15,241 bases of DNA from W11650 sp963545585 (GCA_963545585.1 CAUUKX010000049.1:1-15241), one strand, 5' to 3'. Shown: positions 1 through 6,866, numbered from the stretch's first letter. Numbers and translations: made by a program. Notes: generated by a model not told the origin, from the sequence alone.

Positions 1-397
1 TTATCCGGCTGTTTTCGCCAATTTTCGCACCTTTGAGCTGACAGTTTGACTCAACTGTACAGCCTGCCGCCAATACGCTGCTTTCTATCTGCGATTGACT
101 TATCCGGCTGCCCCGGCCAATCCCAGCATTTGCAATCCAGCAGTCCGGCCCAATTTGACAATCGGAATCGATTTTGGTTTGTCCCAGAATATGGGTGTTT
201 GGATACAGTATACACCCGGCGGCAACCTCCACCGCCGCATCGACCCATACGGCCGTAATATCTGGAATCGTTACACCCTGCCGCTGCAACTGACGATTTC
301 GTTCCTGCGCAGACTCGGCCGCCGCTGCGGCAGACTCCGGCTGCTCTTGCTCAAACCCCTTTTTTTCCGGCAAATCCTCTATTCGCATTGTTTTCAT
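1..397 (-). CDS. GlmU-type left-handed beta-helix acyltransferase, stand-alone C-domain (partial, runs off left edge)
   Basis: Reading the minus strand from ATG at 397 gives 132 open codons with no stop before the window edge. Residues 1-40 are acidic, Ala/Gln-rich and probably helical. From about residue 41 (GVTIPD, then VWVDAAVEV) hexapeptide-repeat sequence follows: YPNTHILGQTKI, CQIGPDCWI, then IGENSRI at the edge. This matches the start of the GlmU acetyltransferase domain (the B. subtilis protein has GVTLIDP and YPGTVIKG at the equivalent place), which acetylates glucosamine-1-phosphate in UDP-GlcNAc synthesis. The N-terminal uridylyltransferase domain is absent: the start has a ribosome site (AAAGGAAATAAA-ATG) and no coding sequence lies upstream. 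The position after purR and spoVG supports a glmU relation. The 3' half, including the catalytic His region, is outside the window, so activity is unproven; it could be a related hexapeptide-repeat transferase. Confidence 0.8.
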   Translation of the reverse strand, partial: MKTMRIEDLPEKKGFEQEQPESAAAAAESAQERNRQLQRQGVTIPDITAVWVDAAVEVAAGCILYPNTHILGQTKIDSDCQIGPDCWIANAGIGRGSRISQSQIESSVLAAGCTVESNCQLKGAKIGENSRI

Positions 398-450
398 TTT
401 ATTTCCTTTTTTATATGCCGATAAAAACTTTCCGTACCGCCGTCAGCACT

Positions 451-487
451 AAAAAATAGCCGCTCCTTATATTTGACCCAGCTATTT
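451..487 (-). promoter_or_regulatory. possible attenuator hairpin in the glmU-like leader
   Basis: In the minus-strand leader AAATAGC (481-487) can pair with GCTATTT (454-460) across a 20-base loop, and the 3' arm runs on into a stretch of six T's. The shape is that of a weak intrinsic terminator inside the leader, but the stem is only 7 bp and A/T-rich, so it may be chance. Confidence 0.25.
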
Positions 488-521
488 GGCGACTCCTTGC
501 AACCTTATTTCTTACCTTATA

Positions 522-550
522 ATTATAAGAAAAACCGCTTTAAAAAGCAA
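522..550 (-). promoter_or_regulatory. predicted sigma-A promoter of the glmU-like gene
   Basis: On the minus strand a TTGCTT element (545-550) is followed 17 bases later by a perfect TATAAT (522-527). Transcription would start near 515, giving a leader of about 118 bases before the ATG at 397. The spoVG terminator lies upstream, so a separate promoter is expected here. Confidence 0.5.
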
Positions 551-827
551 GTTTCTTTTTTCAATCCTGTAGTTTCTCATTTTTGCACATATAAGTGTCT
601 CTTAAATTCTTTTTTTTCGTTTTTTTCACAAAAACAATTGACATCTTTCAAATTTTGTGTTGTTATGCCTATGAAGCGGAGTCATCATTTCTTTTACATT
701 TATACCAGCTCCCATTCCTACTTTCAATCTTATTTGGATTAGACCGCAATAGTTTCTTGGTTATTTAACATGGAAAGGATAGATCAACCTATTCCTATTT
801 TCTTATTGTGTGATAACAATTAAGCAC

Positions 828-865
828 AAAAAAGCGAGAGCTTTTATTTCCTGACTCTCGCTTTT
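828..865 (-). terminator. rho-independent terminator of purR-spoVG
   Basis: A perfect 11-bp inverted repeat (AAAAGCGAGAG at 830-840 with CTCTCGCTTTT at 855-865) encloses a 14-base loop. Read on the minus strand it lies 53 bases after the spoVG stop and ends in a run of six T's. Confidence 0.85.
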
Positions 866-917
866 GACTTGTAAAACTTTAACTTCACGGTAAACACCTA
901 AAACCTGAGATTTTTTC

Positions 918-1211
918 TTATCCGGCATAAGAGGCGACTTCCACAGCCTCTTCCTGTTTCAGAGTTTCTTGGTATTTGGCTAACACCATTTCCTGCAACT
1001 GGTTTCTGGTTTCCGGGTTAATCGGATGTGCAATGTCTTTAAACTCATTGTCCAGCGCTCTCCGACTGGGCATAGCAATAAAAAGCCCCTTTTTCCCCTC
1101 TATCACTTTGATGTCATGTACTACGAAAGCGTTATCAAACGTAATCGAGACAATCGCTTTCATTTTTCCGTCCTTGTCTATCTTCCGTACTCTAATATCC
1201 GTAATTTCCAT
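918..1211 (-). CDS. spoVG: SpoVG regulatory RNA/DNA-binding protein
   Basis: A 97-residue protein of the usual SpoVG length and sequence throughout: MEITDIRVRKI at the start, then MKAIVSITFDNAFVVHDIKVI, GLFIAMPSR and FKDIAHPINPETR. SpoVG is a small dimeric nucleic-acid-binding protein; in Bacillus it affects asymmetric septation during sporulation, and in other Firmicutes it binds RNA or DNA to modulate surface and stress genes. The ribosome site GAAGGAG lies 9 bases before the ATG. It follows purR by 33 bases on the same strand with no terminator between, so the two are probably cotranscribed, as in the B. subtilis purR-yabJ-spoVG locus (yabJ is missing here). The C-terminal acidic tail is typical. 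Its presence is compatible with, but does not prove, sporulation. Confidence 0.96.
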   Translation of the reverse strand: MEITDIRVRKIDKDGKMKAIVSITFDNAFVVHDIKVIEGKKGLFIAMPSRRALDNEFKDIAHPINPETRNQLQEMVLAKYQETLKQEEAVEVASYAG

Positions 1212-1244
1212 TTGTTTCAGCTCCTTCTAGCAAAATTATCCGGC

Positions 1245-2078
1245 TCATCTGGGGGTGATTTGTATCTTCCCATCCTTTACACCATCATACTCAACCAGTG
1301 CCTGATAATTGTCAATCGCCCTTTGCCTGGGCGTTCCCGTTACCATCACAACCGCAATTCCCGCTAATTCGGCATCTAATTCCTTCAGTAAATCCTTAAC
1401 TGCATTCGCTGTTCCGCCTGCCCGCATAAAATCATCAACAAACAGCACCCGGCTTCCTCGATGCACGGCTTTAAGCGAGACCGTCAACGTTTTAATCTGG
1501 CCGCTGCTGCTGTCCGTATAGTTTTTATAAAGGGAAGTACCTTCGGTCAGAACCGTTCTTTTTCGGATAATAACTAACGGTTTATTAGCCAATCCGGCTA
1601 TTTTAGTGGCTAACGGAATTCCTTTTGTTTCAATGGTTGCAACATAATCAATCGCCGACAAATCATAGTAGGAAAGAATGCCTTTGCTCATTTTCTCCAA
1701 AAGATTGGGATCATAAAAAAGGTCGTTCATGTACAATAAATCGCCCACGATAATCCTGTCCGTATCCTGCAATCGCCAACACAGTTCCTCTTTGAGCCTT
1801 TGCAAATCTTCCGGGCCAAAATAGGGCTGAAACATTACCCCGCCGGCCGCTCCGGCCGTAGTCAGAAGCTTTCCTTCTCCGGCTGTCTGCAAATAACGTT
1901 CCAGCTCAGCCAAATCCTCACTGATGGTTGACTTGGACGTATTCCATTTGTCAGCAAAATATTGCAGGCGAAATTGACGATACGGATTTTCTGATAGTTC
2001 TTTAAGAATAAAACTGTAGCGAATCGGTTTGGGTAATTTTTCTGACGCCGTTTTGCTATCTGCTGTCTTTGTGTTCAA
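1245..2078 (-). CDS. purR: purine biosynthesis repressor PurR
   Basis: PurR of the Bacillus type: an N-terminal winged-helix domain (SKSTISEDL recognition helix around residues 48-56) joined to a type I phosphoribosyltransferase-like domain. The linker carries LLTTAGAAGGV; the effector site VLFVDDFMRAGGT lies near residues 211-223 and binds PRPP, which releases PurR from pur-operon DNA. About 277 residues, close to the 285 of B. subtilis. I chose the TTG at 2078 because GGGAGG (2091-2096) lies 12 bases upstream; an in-frame ATG at 2105 would add nine residues (286 in all) but has no ribosome site. The neighbour spoVG is probably in the same transcript. No clear PurBox was found upstream, so autoregulation is not shown. 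Confidence 0.92.
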   Translation of the reverse strand: MNTKTADSKTASEKLPKPIRYSFILKELSENPYRQFRLQYFADKWNTSKSTISEDLAELERYLQTAGEGKLLTTAGAAGGVMFQPYFGPEDLQRLKEELCWRLQDTDRIIVGDLLYMNDLFYDPNLLEKMSKGILSYYDLSAIDYVATIETKGIPLATKIAGLANKPLVIIRKRTVLTEGTSLYKNYTDSSSGQIKTLTVSLKAVHRGSRVLFVDDFMRAGGTANAVKDLLKELDAELAGIAVVMVTGTPRQRAIDNYQALVEYDGVKDGKIQITPR

Positions 2079-2168
2079 TTTTATTATCCGCCTCCCTTCT
2101 TGCATCCATGATACCCAATTTTTAGAAACAATAAATGGACGTCCCCCCCCGGGAGGGTCAAACGCCCT

Positions 2169-2174
2169 ATTATA
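2169..2174 (-). promoter_or_regulatory. possible -10 element of a proximal purR promoter
   Basis: A perfect TATAAT on the minus strand about 90 bases before the purR TTG start. No good -35 is found 16-18 bases upstream. The transcript would begin just before CCCTCCC followed by eight G's; CCTCCC in that leader is exactly complementary to the purR ribosome site GGGAGG. Confidence 0.35.
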
Positions 2175-2464
2175 AAGGAAAGCCGATCGCTTTGCTCCTT
2201 GCGCATCAAACGCAACCTACCGTTTCTATCCCTATCAAGTCTCAAAGCTCCCTTTTGCCAAAGAAAAAGAGAACCCCCTTACTTCTGTCTGTCCATGCCG
2301 GAAGGTTTATTTCTATGCCGCCAAACTTGCCTTCTGCATAGACATGAGAAGCATTTCTATCGCCTATATGCAAGAAGTTTTCTTTACCTGTGTACGAAAA
2401 GTAACTTTCCGCCTTTTCCACATAAATGTATCGTCTGTCTGCGCAGCCACATAAACACTTTCAA

Positions 2465-2597
2465 GCCTTTTTGCACAAACAGCAAAAAAGCCCGATTTTT
2501 CTTACGCTTGGCGCTGACTTACGGTCGGCTTGCATATCTGCATAGCCGCTTGACAAGATTTTCACAGTAATTCACCAAAGCGAACCGCCTTTACTGT
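2465..2597 (-). ncRNA. potential structured RNA (long purR leader or small RNA), unclassified
   Basis: Just after the extended -10 at 2602 the minus strand shows three successive hairpins. First, ACAGTAA/TTACTGT (2591-2597 with 2564-2570) with a nested AAAGGCG/CGCTTT. Second, CGGCT-A-TGCA, loop GATA, TGCA-AGCCG (2526-2548). Third, a 10-bp stem (2482-2491 with 2465-2474) with a 7-base loop. There is no good open reading frame on the minus strand here, only short interrupted ones. I could not match it to tmRNA, 6S, SRP RNA, RNase P RNA or a purine-type riboswitch. That it is transcribed is inference from the promoter-like element. Confidence 0.35.
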
Positions 2598-2601
2598 CTC
2601 T

Positions 2602-2610
2602 ATTATATCA
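2602..2610 (-). promoter_or_regulatory. extended -10 promoter element (minus strand, distal to purR)
   Basis: Minus strand TGATATAAT is a consensus extended -10 element; the -35 is poor (GTTCCA). Transcription would begin near 2595, exactly at the foot of the hairpin 2564-2597, and run toward purR, giving either a leader of about 500 bases or a separate small RNA. Confidence 0.45.
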
Positions 2611-2800
2611 CAAAATATTGAAATTGGAACATCTTTGTAGAAACTTTTTATAAAATATGCATATATATACATATTGCCTATTTTCTTCCTTCTCGAAAAT
2701 ATATTCCTGCTTTTTTTCGTCTTTTTTACTATTTTTTTCATCTGATTTTTGTTCGTTTTTTTCGCAATTCCATTCCTTTTTATTTTTGCCTTTGTTTTAC

Positions 2801-2829
2801 TTGAATAAATGAACCGTTACCGTTATAAT
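2801..2829 (+). promoter_or_regulatory. predicted sigma-A promoter of murC
   Basis: TTGAAT (2801-2806), a 17-base spacer, then perfect TATAAT (2824-2829). The start point would be near 2836, leaving a leader of about 128 bases that opens almost directly into the long stem at 2845. This is the best promoter match in the window. Confidence 0.75.
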
Positions 2830-2844
2830 AAGATAGTGTGATTA

Positions 2845-2935
2845 ACTCAACTTTCTCCTGTTCGACAGAACCGTCTTTTCAGGAAAACCGCCCGGGCAGA
2901 AGTGCAAAGCACTTTGATTCAGGAGAAAATTGAGT
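2845..2935 (+). promoter_or_regulatory. hairpin-rich murC 5' leader, possible cis-regulatory RNA
   Basis: ACTCAACTTTCTCCTG (2845-2860) pairs with CAGGAGAAAATTGAGT (2920-2935) at 15 of 16 positions and encloses 59 bases. These include a hairpin AAGTGC-AAA-GCACTT (2900-2914). The left arm contains TTTCTCCT (2852-2859), which can also pair with the murC ribosome site GGGGGAAA (2953-2960) using two G-U pairs. The 3' arm would therefore act as an anti-anti-Shine-Dalgarno. No known riboswitch consensus was recognised; there is no strong T run after the stem, so translational control fits better than termination. Confidence 0.5.
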
Positions 2936-2963
2936 AATTAAACTTTATTTTAGGGGGAAAATT

Positions 2964-4340
2964 ATGATAGGCTCTCATCCACTTGAACTTAAAAAACTAA
3001 AACATGTGCATTTTATCGGTATTGGCGGCGTCAGTATGTCGGCACTGGCCATGATGCTGAAAAACCAAAATATTTCCGTTTCCGGTTCGGACTTTCACGT
3101 CAGTCCGACAACTCAATACCTGTCGGAACAAGGTGTAACCGTTGCTTTTGGCCACAATCCAGACAATATTCCGCCGGAGACGGATTTGGTCGTTTATACG
3201 GCAGCTATCGCTGGTGATAATCCCGAATATTTAGCCGCCCGGGAGCGAGGCATTCCCGAAATCTCTCGGGCTAAATTATTGGGCCGGATTATGCAGGAAT
3301 ACGCCAAATCCATTGCCGTTTCCGGAACGCATGGCAAAACCACGGTTACCTCCATGCTCAGCCATATTTTGCTGGCCGCCGACACCGACCCGACGATTAC
3401 GGTCGGCGCATACCTGAATAAGCTAACGGCCAATTACCGCATCGGCAATTCCGAGTATTTTCTGCTGGAAGCCTGCGAATACTGCAACAGCTTTCATAAT
3501 TTTTTTCCGGCGGTATCCATCATTTTAAATATCTCCGAGGATCATCTTGACTTTTTTAAGGATTTAACAGCCATTCAGGCTTCTTTTCATCAGTTTGGTC
3601 TGAATACAAAGGATGCAATTATTCTGCATTCTTCCCTGCTGACCGTGCCGGCTTTGACGGAGGGCTGGACGCAAAAGCTGATCAGCTTTGCTGAAGGCGG
3701 GGATTATCACGCCGAAAATCTCCGCTACCGGACGGACGGCACGCCGGAATTTGACGCTTTTTACCGGAATCAGCTGCTGGGACATATTCAGCTGTCGGTT
3801 TTCGGCCAGCATAATGTGTCTAACGCACTGGCTGCCATTGCCGCCGCTGATACGCTGGGGCTTCCTTTTCCCGCCATCCAGAGCGGCTTAGCTGAGTTTC
3901 ACGGTGCCGACCGGCGGTTTCAGAAAAAAGGTAGTTTTGCCGGAATCGATGTGTACGATGATTATGCTCACCATCCGGAGGAAATTGCCGCCACCTTGCA
4001 AGCCGCTGAAAGACTGCCGCATAAAAGGCTGTGGCTGATTTTTCAGCCGCATACCTATTCCCGAACCAAGCTCCTGTTTGATGACTTTGTTTCGGTTTTG
4101 CAAAAAGCGGACTTCCTAATTTTGGCCGATATTTATGCCGCTCGCGAAAAAAATACTTATGATATTCATTCCAAAGATTTGGCGGATGCTATCTTTGTTC
4201 ATAATCCGAACGCTTATTATTTTGAATCTTTTGACGAAATCGAGAACTTTGTGCTGGAACACGCCGAACCTGGGGACTTGTTGATAACCATGGGTGCGGG
4301 AGACATTTATTTTGTTGGCGAAGCGCTGCTGTCGTTTTAG
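2964..4340 (+). CDS. murC: UDP-N-acetylmuramate--L-alanine ligase
   Basis: Cytoplasmic Mur ligase that joins L-alanine to UDP-MurNAc using ATP, the first step of the peptidoglycan stem peptide. All three Mur domains are visible in 458 residues, the normal length: GIGGVSMSALA (19-29) of the UDP-binding domain; P-loop SGTHGKTT (120-127), EACEY (169-173), NISEDHLD (189-196) and HNVSNALAA (283-291) of the ATPase domain; DRRFQ (316-320), DDYAHHPEE (332-340) and PHTYSRT (362-368) leading into the C-terminal domain. The start is fixed by AGGGGG seven bases before the ATG. It is transcribed alone from its own promoter, divergent from purR, with the primosome genes following after a 295-base gap. MurC rather than MurD/E/F is clear from the GIGG N-terminus and the HHP motif. 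Confidence 0.97.
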   Translation: MIGSHPLELKKLKHVHFIGIGGVSMSALAMMLKNQNISVSGSDFHVSPTTQYLSEQGVTVAFGHNPDNIPPETDLVVYTAAIAGDNPEYLAARERGIPEISRAKLLGRIMQEYAKSIAVSGTHGKTTVTSMLSHILLAADTDPTITVGAYLNKLTANYRIGNSEYFLLEACEYCNSFHNFFPAVSIILNISEDHLDFFKDLTAIQASFHQFGLNTKDAIILHSSLLTVPALTEGWTQKLISFAEGGDYHAENLRYRTDGTPEFDAFYRNQLLGHIQLSVFGQHNVSNALAAIAAADTLGLPFPAIQSGLAEFHGADRRFQKKGSFAGIDVYDDYAHHPEEIAATLQAAERLPHKRLWLIFQPHTYSRTKLLFDDFVSVLQKADFLILADIYAAREKNTYDIHSKDLADAIFVHNPNAYYFESFDEIENFVLEHAEPGDLLITMGAGDIYFVGEALLSF

Positions 4341-4372
4341 TTTTCCACATTATCCACAGAGTTGTCAACAGA

Positions 4373-4401
4373 TTGAACACAGGAAAAACCCTTTAAATAC
4401 T
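4373..4401 (+). promoter_or_regulatory. possible promoter of the dnaD-dnaI operon
   Basis: TTGAAC (4373-4378), 17 bases, AATACT (4396-4401). It lies between the first and second pairs of DnaA-box-like sites, so bound DnaA could affect it. The -10 matches only four of six consensus bases. Confidence 0.3.
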
Positions 4402-4416
4402 CAACTTTTTAATTGT

Positions 4417-4450
4417 ATCCCTTTATTTTAAAGGATTCTTTTCTTTTTCC
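4417..4450 (+). terminator. possible weak terminator after murC
   Basis: ATCCCTTTA (4417-4425) pairs with TAAAGGAT (4429-4436) with one bulged C and a 3-base loop, followed by a T-rich tail (TTCTTTTCTTTTT). The stem is A/T-rich, so efficiency is doubtful, and the tail overlaps a DnaA-box-like sequence. Confidence 0.4.
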
Positions 4451-4635
4451 ACATGTTCGAAATTTGAAAACCGGCAAAATAGTATTTTTTGCCGAGTTAT
4501 CCACAGAATACACATGGCGCATTTTCTGCCGCCTGTTTATTCTAATATCAGACTTAAAAAAAGCATCTCTTTCCCGCTATGAGAAAGGAATTGCATTTGT
4601 TTCACTTTTTTGCTGGCGCAAGGAAAGGACATCTT

Positions 4636-5862
4636 ATGATTCGTATGTTACCCACAAGCCGCCGTTTTACTCCCGTGCCGGATTCCTTTATCTTGGAATC
4701 CATGTCCAAAATGAGCAGCACGGTGATTAAGGTCTATTTATTTTTGCTTTATCAGTTTAATCAAAATTATGAATATCTGGATTTGGACGAAATTGCCGAC
4801 CGCCTGAATCTAACTGAAACCGATATTTTCCGAGCGATTCGCCATCTGACAAAGGAAAATCTTTTGCTGTCCGAAACAAAAGACAGCAAATACCTCTCCG
4901 TTGCTCTGCCCGAGACCGCTCCCCCGGCAGCTGAAAGCCTTCGCCGTTTGGAAGATTCCGGCAATACCGCAGGCCGTGGGGCCAATTTTAATGACCATAC
5001 CGCCGCTATTGCCGCTGACAAGATTGGTTTGTCTGCACCGTCTGTATCCGAGATTTTCCCGGCACAGCCCGATTCTCTTCCCTCGGACGTACAAGCTGCT
5101 GCCAACACAGCCAAACCGGTTATGGCACCAGCCTGTGAACCGGCGGAACACCGGCCTGCCTATTCGGCGGAATTGATTGAGGATTTTGCCAAAAATAAAG
5201 ACGGCGATCAGTTGATTTTTTACACGCAAACGCTGCTCAAAAAAAATCTGACACCAAATGATTTGCATATTTTATTTGGTTTAAAAGATTGGTTGAAAAT
5301 GAGCGATACTCTGATTTATTTCCTGATTGAACACTGCGCCGAAAGAAATCATACCCATTTAAGTTATATTGAAAAAATAGCAATTGACTGGCATGAAAAG
5401 AAAATTGACACCGTCGAACAGGCTAAGGACTACTTAACTTCCTATCCCAGCTATTATTACACGGTACTGAAAGCTTACGGCATCTATAATCTAGCTCCGA
5501 TTCCGGCTCAAATCAAAATGATTGACAAGTGGCTCAAAAGCTACCAGTTGCCTATGGATTTGATTGTTTATGCCTGTGAAAAAACCATTTTGCAAGCCGG
5601 CAAGCCCGAGCTGAACTATACGGACAGCATTTTAAAGGCTTGGAAAGAGCAGCAGCTCCTCAGCCGGGAGCAGGTTGACCAGGCCGAAGCCAATAAGCCA
5701 AAAAAAGCGCCAGCTCAAGCTGCCGCCAGCCGAAATGGCAAACCAGCTGCCGCAATCAAAACTACGACTTTTAACAACTATACTCAGCGCCGCGAAGATT
5801 ATGACGCAATCGAAAAGAAAGCTCTCGCTATGCGGATTCAGAAAAAGGAGTCGGAACAATGA
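4636..5862 (+). CDS. dnaD: DnaD/DnaB-family primosomal protein
   Basis: A 408-residue protein of the DnaD family, which remodels origin DNA and helps load the replicative helicase in Firmicutes. Residues about 10-90 form a winged-helix-like domain (DEIADRLNLTETDIFRAIRHL). Residues 92-175 are a Pro/Ala-rich linker. Two DnaB_2/DnaD-type helical repeats follow, each closing with the family's Tyr-x3-Ile-x3-Trp-like pattern: SYIEKIAIDW (243-252) and NYTDSILKAW (327-336). After a basic Ala/Lys-rich stretch comes the conserved tail FNNYTQRREDYDAIEK. The start at 4636 is preferred to an upstream in-frame ATG at 4579 because AAAGGA lies 8 bases before it and homology begins there. It overlaps the helicase-loader gene by ATGA. 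The symbol is by family; orthology to B. subtilis dnaD versus dnaB is not exact. Confidence 0.85.
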   Translation: MIRMLPTSRRFTPVPDSFILESMSKMSSTVIKVYLFLLYQFNQNYEYLDLDEIADRLNLTETDIFRAIRHLTKENLLLSETKDSKYLSVALPETAPPAAESLRRLEDSGNTAGRGANFNDHTAAIAADKIGLSAPSVSEIFPAQPDSLPSDVQAAANTAKPVMAPACEPAEHRPAYSAELIEDFAKNKDGDQLIFYTQTLLKKNLTPNDLHILFGLKDWLKMSDTLIYFLIEHCAERNHTHLSYIEKIAIDWHEKKIDTVEQAKDYLTSYPSYYYTVLKAYGIYNLAPIPAQIKMIDKWLKSYQLPMDLIVYACEKTILQAGKPELNYTDSILKAWKEQQLLSREQVDQAEANKPKKAPAQAAASRNGKPAAAIKTTTFNNYTQRREDYDAIEKKALAMRIQKKESEQ

Positions 5863-6854
5863 ACTTACGCGAAAAATATTTACAGGAAGCCCTAAAGGAA
5901 CTGGCCGAACGGCGGCAGCGCAATCAGCGCATCATGGATCAACGCCATGAGCAAATCCAGAAAGAACTGCCGGAAATAGCATCCTTACGCCGCCAGTTAG
6001 CCGAGCGAACGGCCGCACTGGTTCAGGAAACAATGGATTCCCCTCAAAAAAAAGCCGAATTTGCCGAAGAATTAGCCGCCCTACAGCGCCAAACCGCTGA
6101 CCGCACGGCTGCTCTTTTGCAGACGCAGGCGCTGCCAGCCGATTTTATGGAATCGGTTTATGATTGTTCCGACTGCCGGGATACCGGCTTTTTACCAGAT
6201 CAAAGCGCCTGTGCCTGCCTGAAAAAAGCCTTTATCCAGCGAGCCTACCAGCAGTCGAATTTAATCCTGACCCTAAAGCGCCATAACTTTGCGGCCTTTT
6301 CCTTTGCCGTTTATGATGATATAGTCGACCCGGAATACGGCATCAGTCCGCAGGAGAATATGCAGACGATTCTTGACGCCTGCCGCCGGTTCGCCACTGA
6401 CTTCGGGGTAGGAAACCGCAATCTTCTGCTGCACGGCCCTTCCGGCCTCGGCAAGAGTTTTTTATGCAGCTGCATTGCCAAAGAAGTTTTAGACAAGGGC
6501 TTTTCTGTAATTTATTTGTCTGCTCCCGAATTTTTCGGCTTTTTTGAAAAATATCATTTCCACCACGGCGAGGAAACGGTTGATTACGACTTTTTGGAAT
6601 CCTTATATGACTGTGATTTGCTGATTTTAGATGATTTGGGGACAGAAGTGATTTCCAGCGTAACCCAGTCTGACCTTTTTCAAACCATCAACCGGCGGAT
6701 TAACGAGCAAAAATGTACAGTTATTTCCACCAATCTCTCCATCCGTCAGTTGTCTCAGGTTTACTCTGAGCGCATCACCTCTCGGATTTTAGGCGAATAC
6801 GAGCCGCTGCTCTTCTTCGGCAGCGACATCCGCAAACGGAGATACATGCAATAA
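5859..6854 (+). CDS. dnaI: DnaI/DnaC-type helicase loader ATPase
   Basis: AAA+ ATPase that delivers the replicative helicase to DNA during initiation and restart. In 331 residues: a Gln/Glu/Arg-rich helical N-terminus (1-90, probable coiled coil), a likely zinc site with C103, C106, C118 and C120 (YDCSDC...ACAC), Walker A GPSGLGKS (193-200), Walker B LLILDDLG (254-261) and the family's sensor/arginine-finger segment STNLS...YSERITSRIL (290-311). The Cys-rich N-domain plus IstB/DnaC-like ATPase matches DnaI and the clostridial proteins annotated as DnaC. The stop of the DnaD-like gene overlaps the start codon (ATGA), and AAAGGAG lies 9 bases upstream, so the two are translationally coupled and likely form one loading complex. 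An IstB transposition helper is less likely because no transposase gene adjoins it. Confidence 0.9.
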   Translation: MNLREKYLQEALKELAERRQRNQRIMDQRHEQIQKELPEIASLRRQLAERTAALVQETMDSPQKKAEFAEELAALQRQTADRTAALLQTQALPADFMESVYDCSDCRDTGFLPDQSACACLKKAFIQRAYQQSNLILTLKRHNFAAFSFAVYDDIVDPEYGISPQENMQTILDACRRFATDFGVGNRNLLLHGPSGLGKSFLCSCIAKEVLDKGFSVIYLSAPEFFGFFEKYHFHHGEETVDYDFLESLYDCDLLILDDLGTEVISSVTQSDLFQTINRRINEQKCTVISTNLSIRQLSQVYSERITSRILGEYEPLLFFGSDIRKRRYMQ

Positions 6855-6866
6855 GTTCAGACAAGC

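Larger units (their letters stand above)
398..917. other. intergenic region between spoVG and the glmU-like gene
   Basis: 520 bases with no convincing coding sequence. It holds the spoVG terminator (about 828-865), the glmU-like promoter (522-550) and leader, and a T-rich middle (590-650). An interrupted palindrome ATTGT-N6-ACAAT sits at 805-820 beside the terminator. Nothing else recognisable. Confidence 0.6.
2106..2963. other. divergent intergenic region between purR and murC
   Basis: About 860 bases between divergently transcribed genes. From the purR side: a run of eight C's next to GGGAGGG (2143-2157), a TATAAT at 2169, a gene-free stretch to about 2460, the hairpin-rich minus-strand segment 2465-2597, a near-perfect 22-base palindrome AATATGCATATATATACATATT (2654-2675), a T-rich tract (2700-2800), then the murC promoter and leader. 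Translated plus-strand reading frames at 2135-2341 and 2199-2570 look like noise (rich in Phe, Leu, Cys, Ser; no ribosome sites). Confidence 0.6.
4341..4505 (+). promoter_or_regulatory. DnaA-box cluster upstream of the primosome genes
   Basis: Four 9-mers in the same orientation: TTTTCCACA (4341-4349), TTATCCACA (4350-4358, directly adjacent), TTTTCCACA (4445-4453) and TTATCCACA (4497-4505). TTATCCACA is the consensus DnaA box and TTTTCCACA a one-mismatch form common in Firmicutes. A further near match, TTACCCACA, is at 4648-4656 just inside the dnaD-like gene. A hairpin CGGCAAAA/TTTTGCCG (4472-4494) and an A/T-rich stretch lie between them. Role is inferred: DnaA control of the primosome operon, or a DnaA-titrating or origin-like site. 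Confidence 0.6.

Noticed and set aside
638..666. TTGACA-17-TGTTAT promoter-like pair on the plus strand
   Set aside because: No gene follows before spoVG, which lies on the other strand; possible antisense start but likely chance in A/T-rich DNA.
473..742. 89-residue plus-strand reading frame
   Set aside because: Phe/Ser-rich translation of a T-rich intergenic stretch, no ribosome site, and it overlaps the glmU-like promoter.
805..820. lac-operator-like palindrome ATTGT-N6-ACAAT
   Set aside because: Only 5-bp arms, next to a terminator rather than a promoter; no regulator gene nearby.
2135..2570. Two overlapping plus-strand reading frames (68 and 123 residues) between purR and murC
   Set aside because: No ribosome sites, composition dominated by Phe/Leu/Ser/Cys/Arg as expected from T-rich non-coding DNA, and overlap with minus-strand promoter-like and hairpin sequence.
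2836..2963. c-di-GMP (GEMM-I) riboswitch in the murC leader, suggested by GGAAAACC and GCAAAGC
   Set aside because: The conserved GGCAAACC and GGGACGCAAAGCC blocks are not present in the needed form or order.
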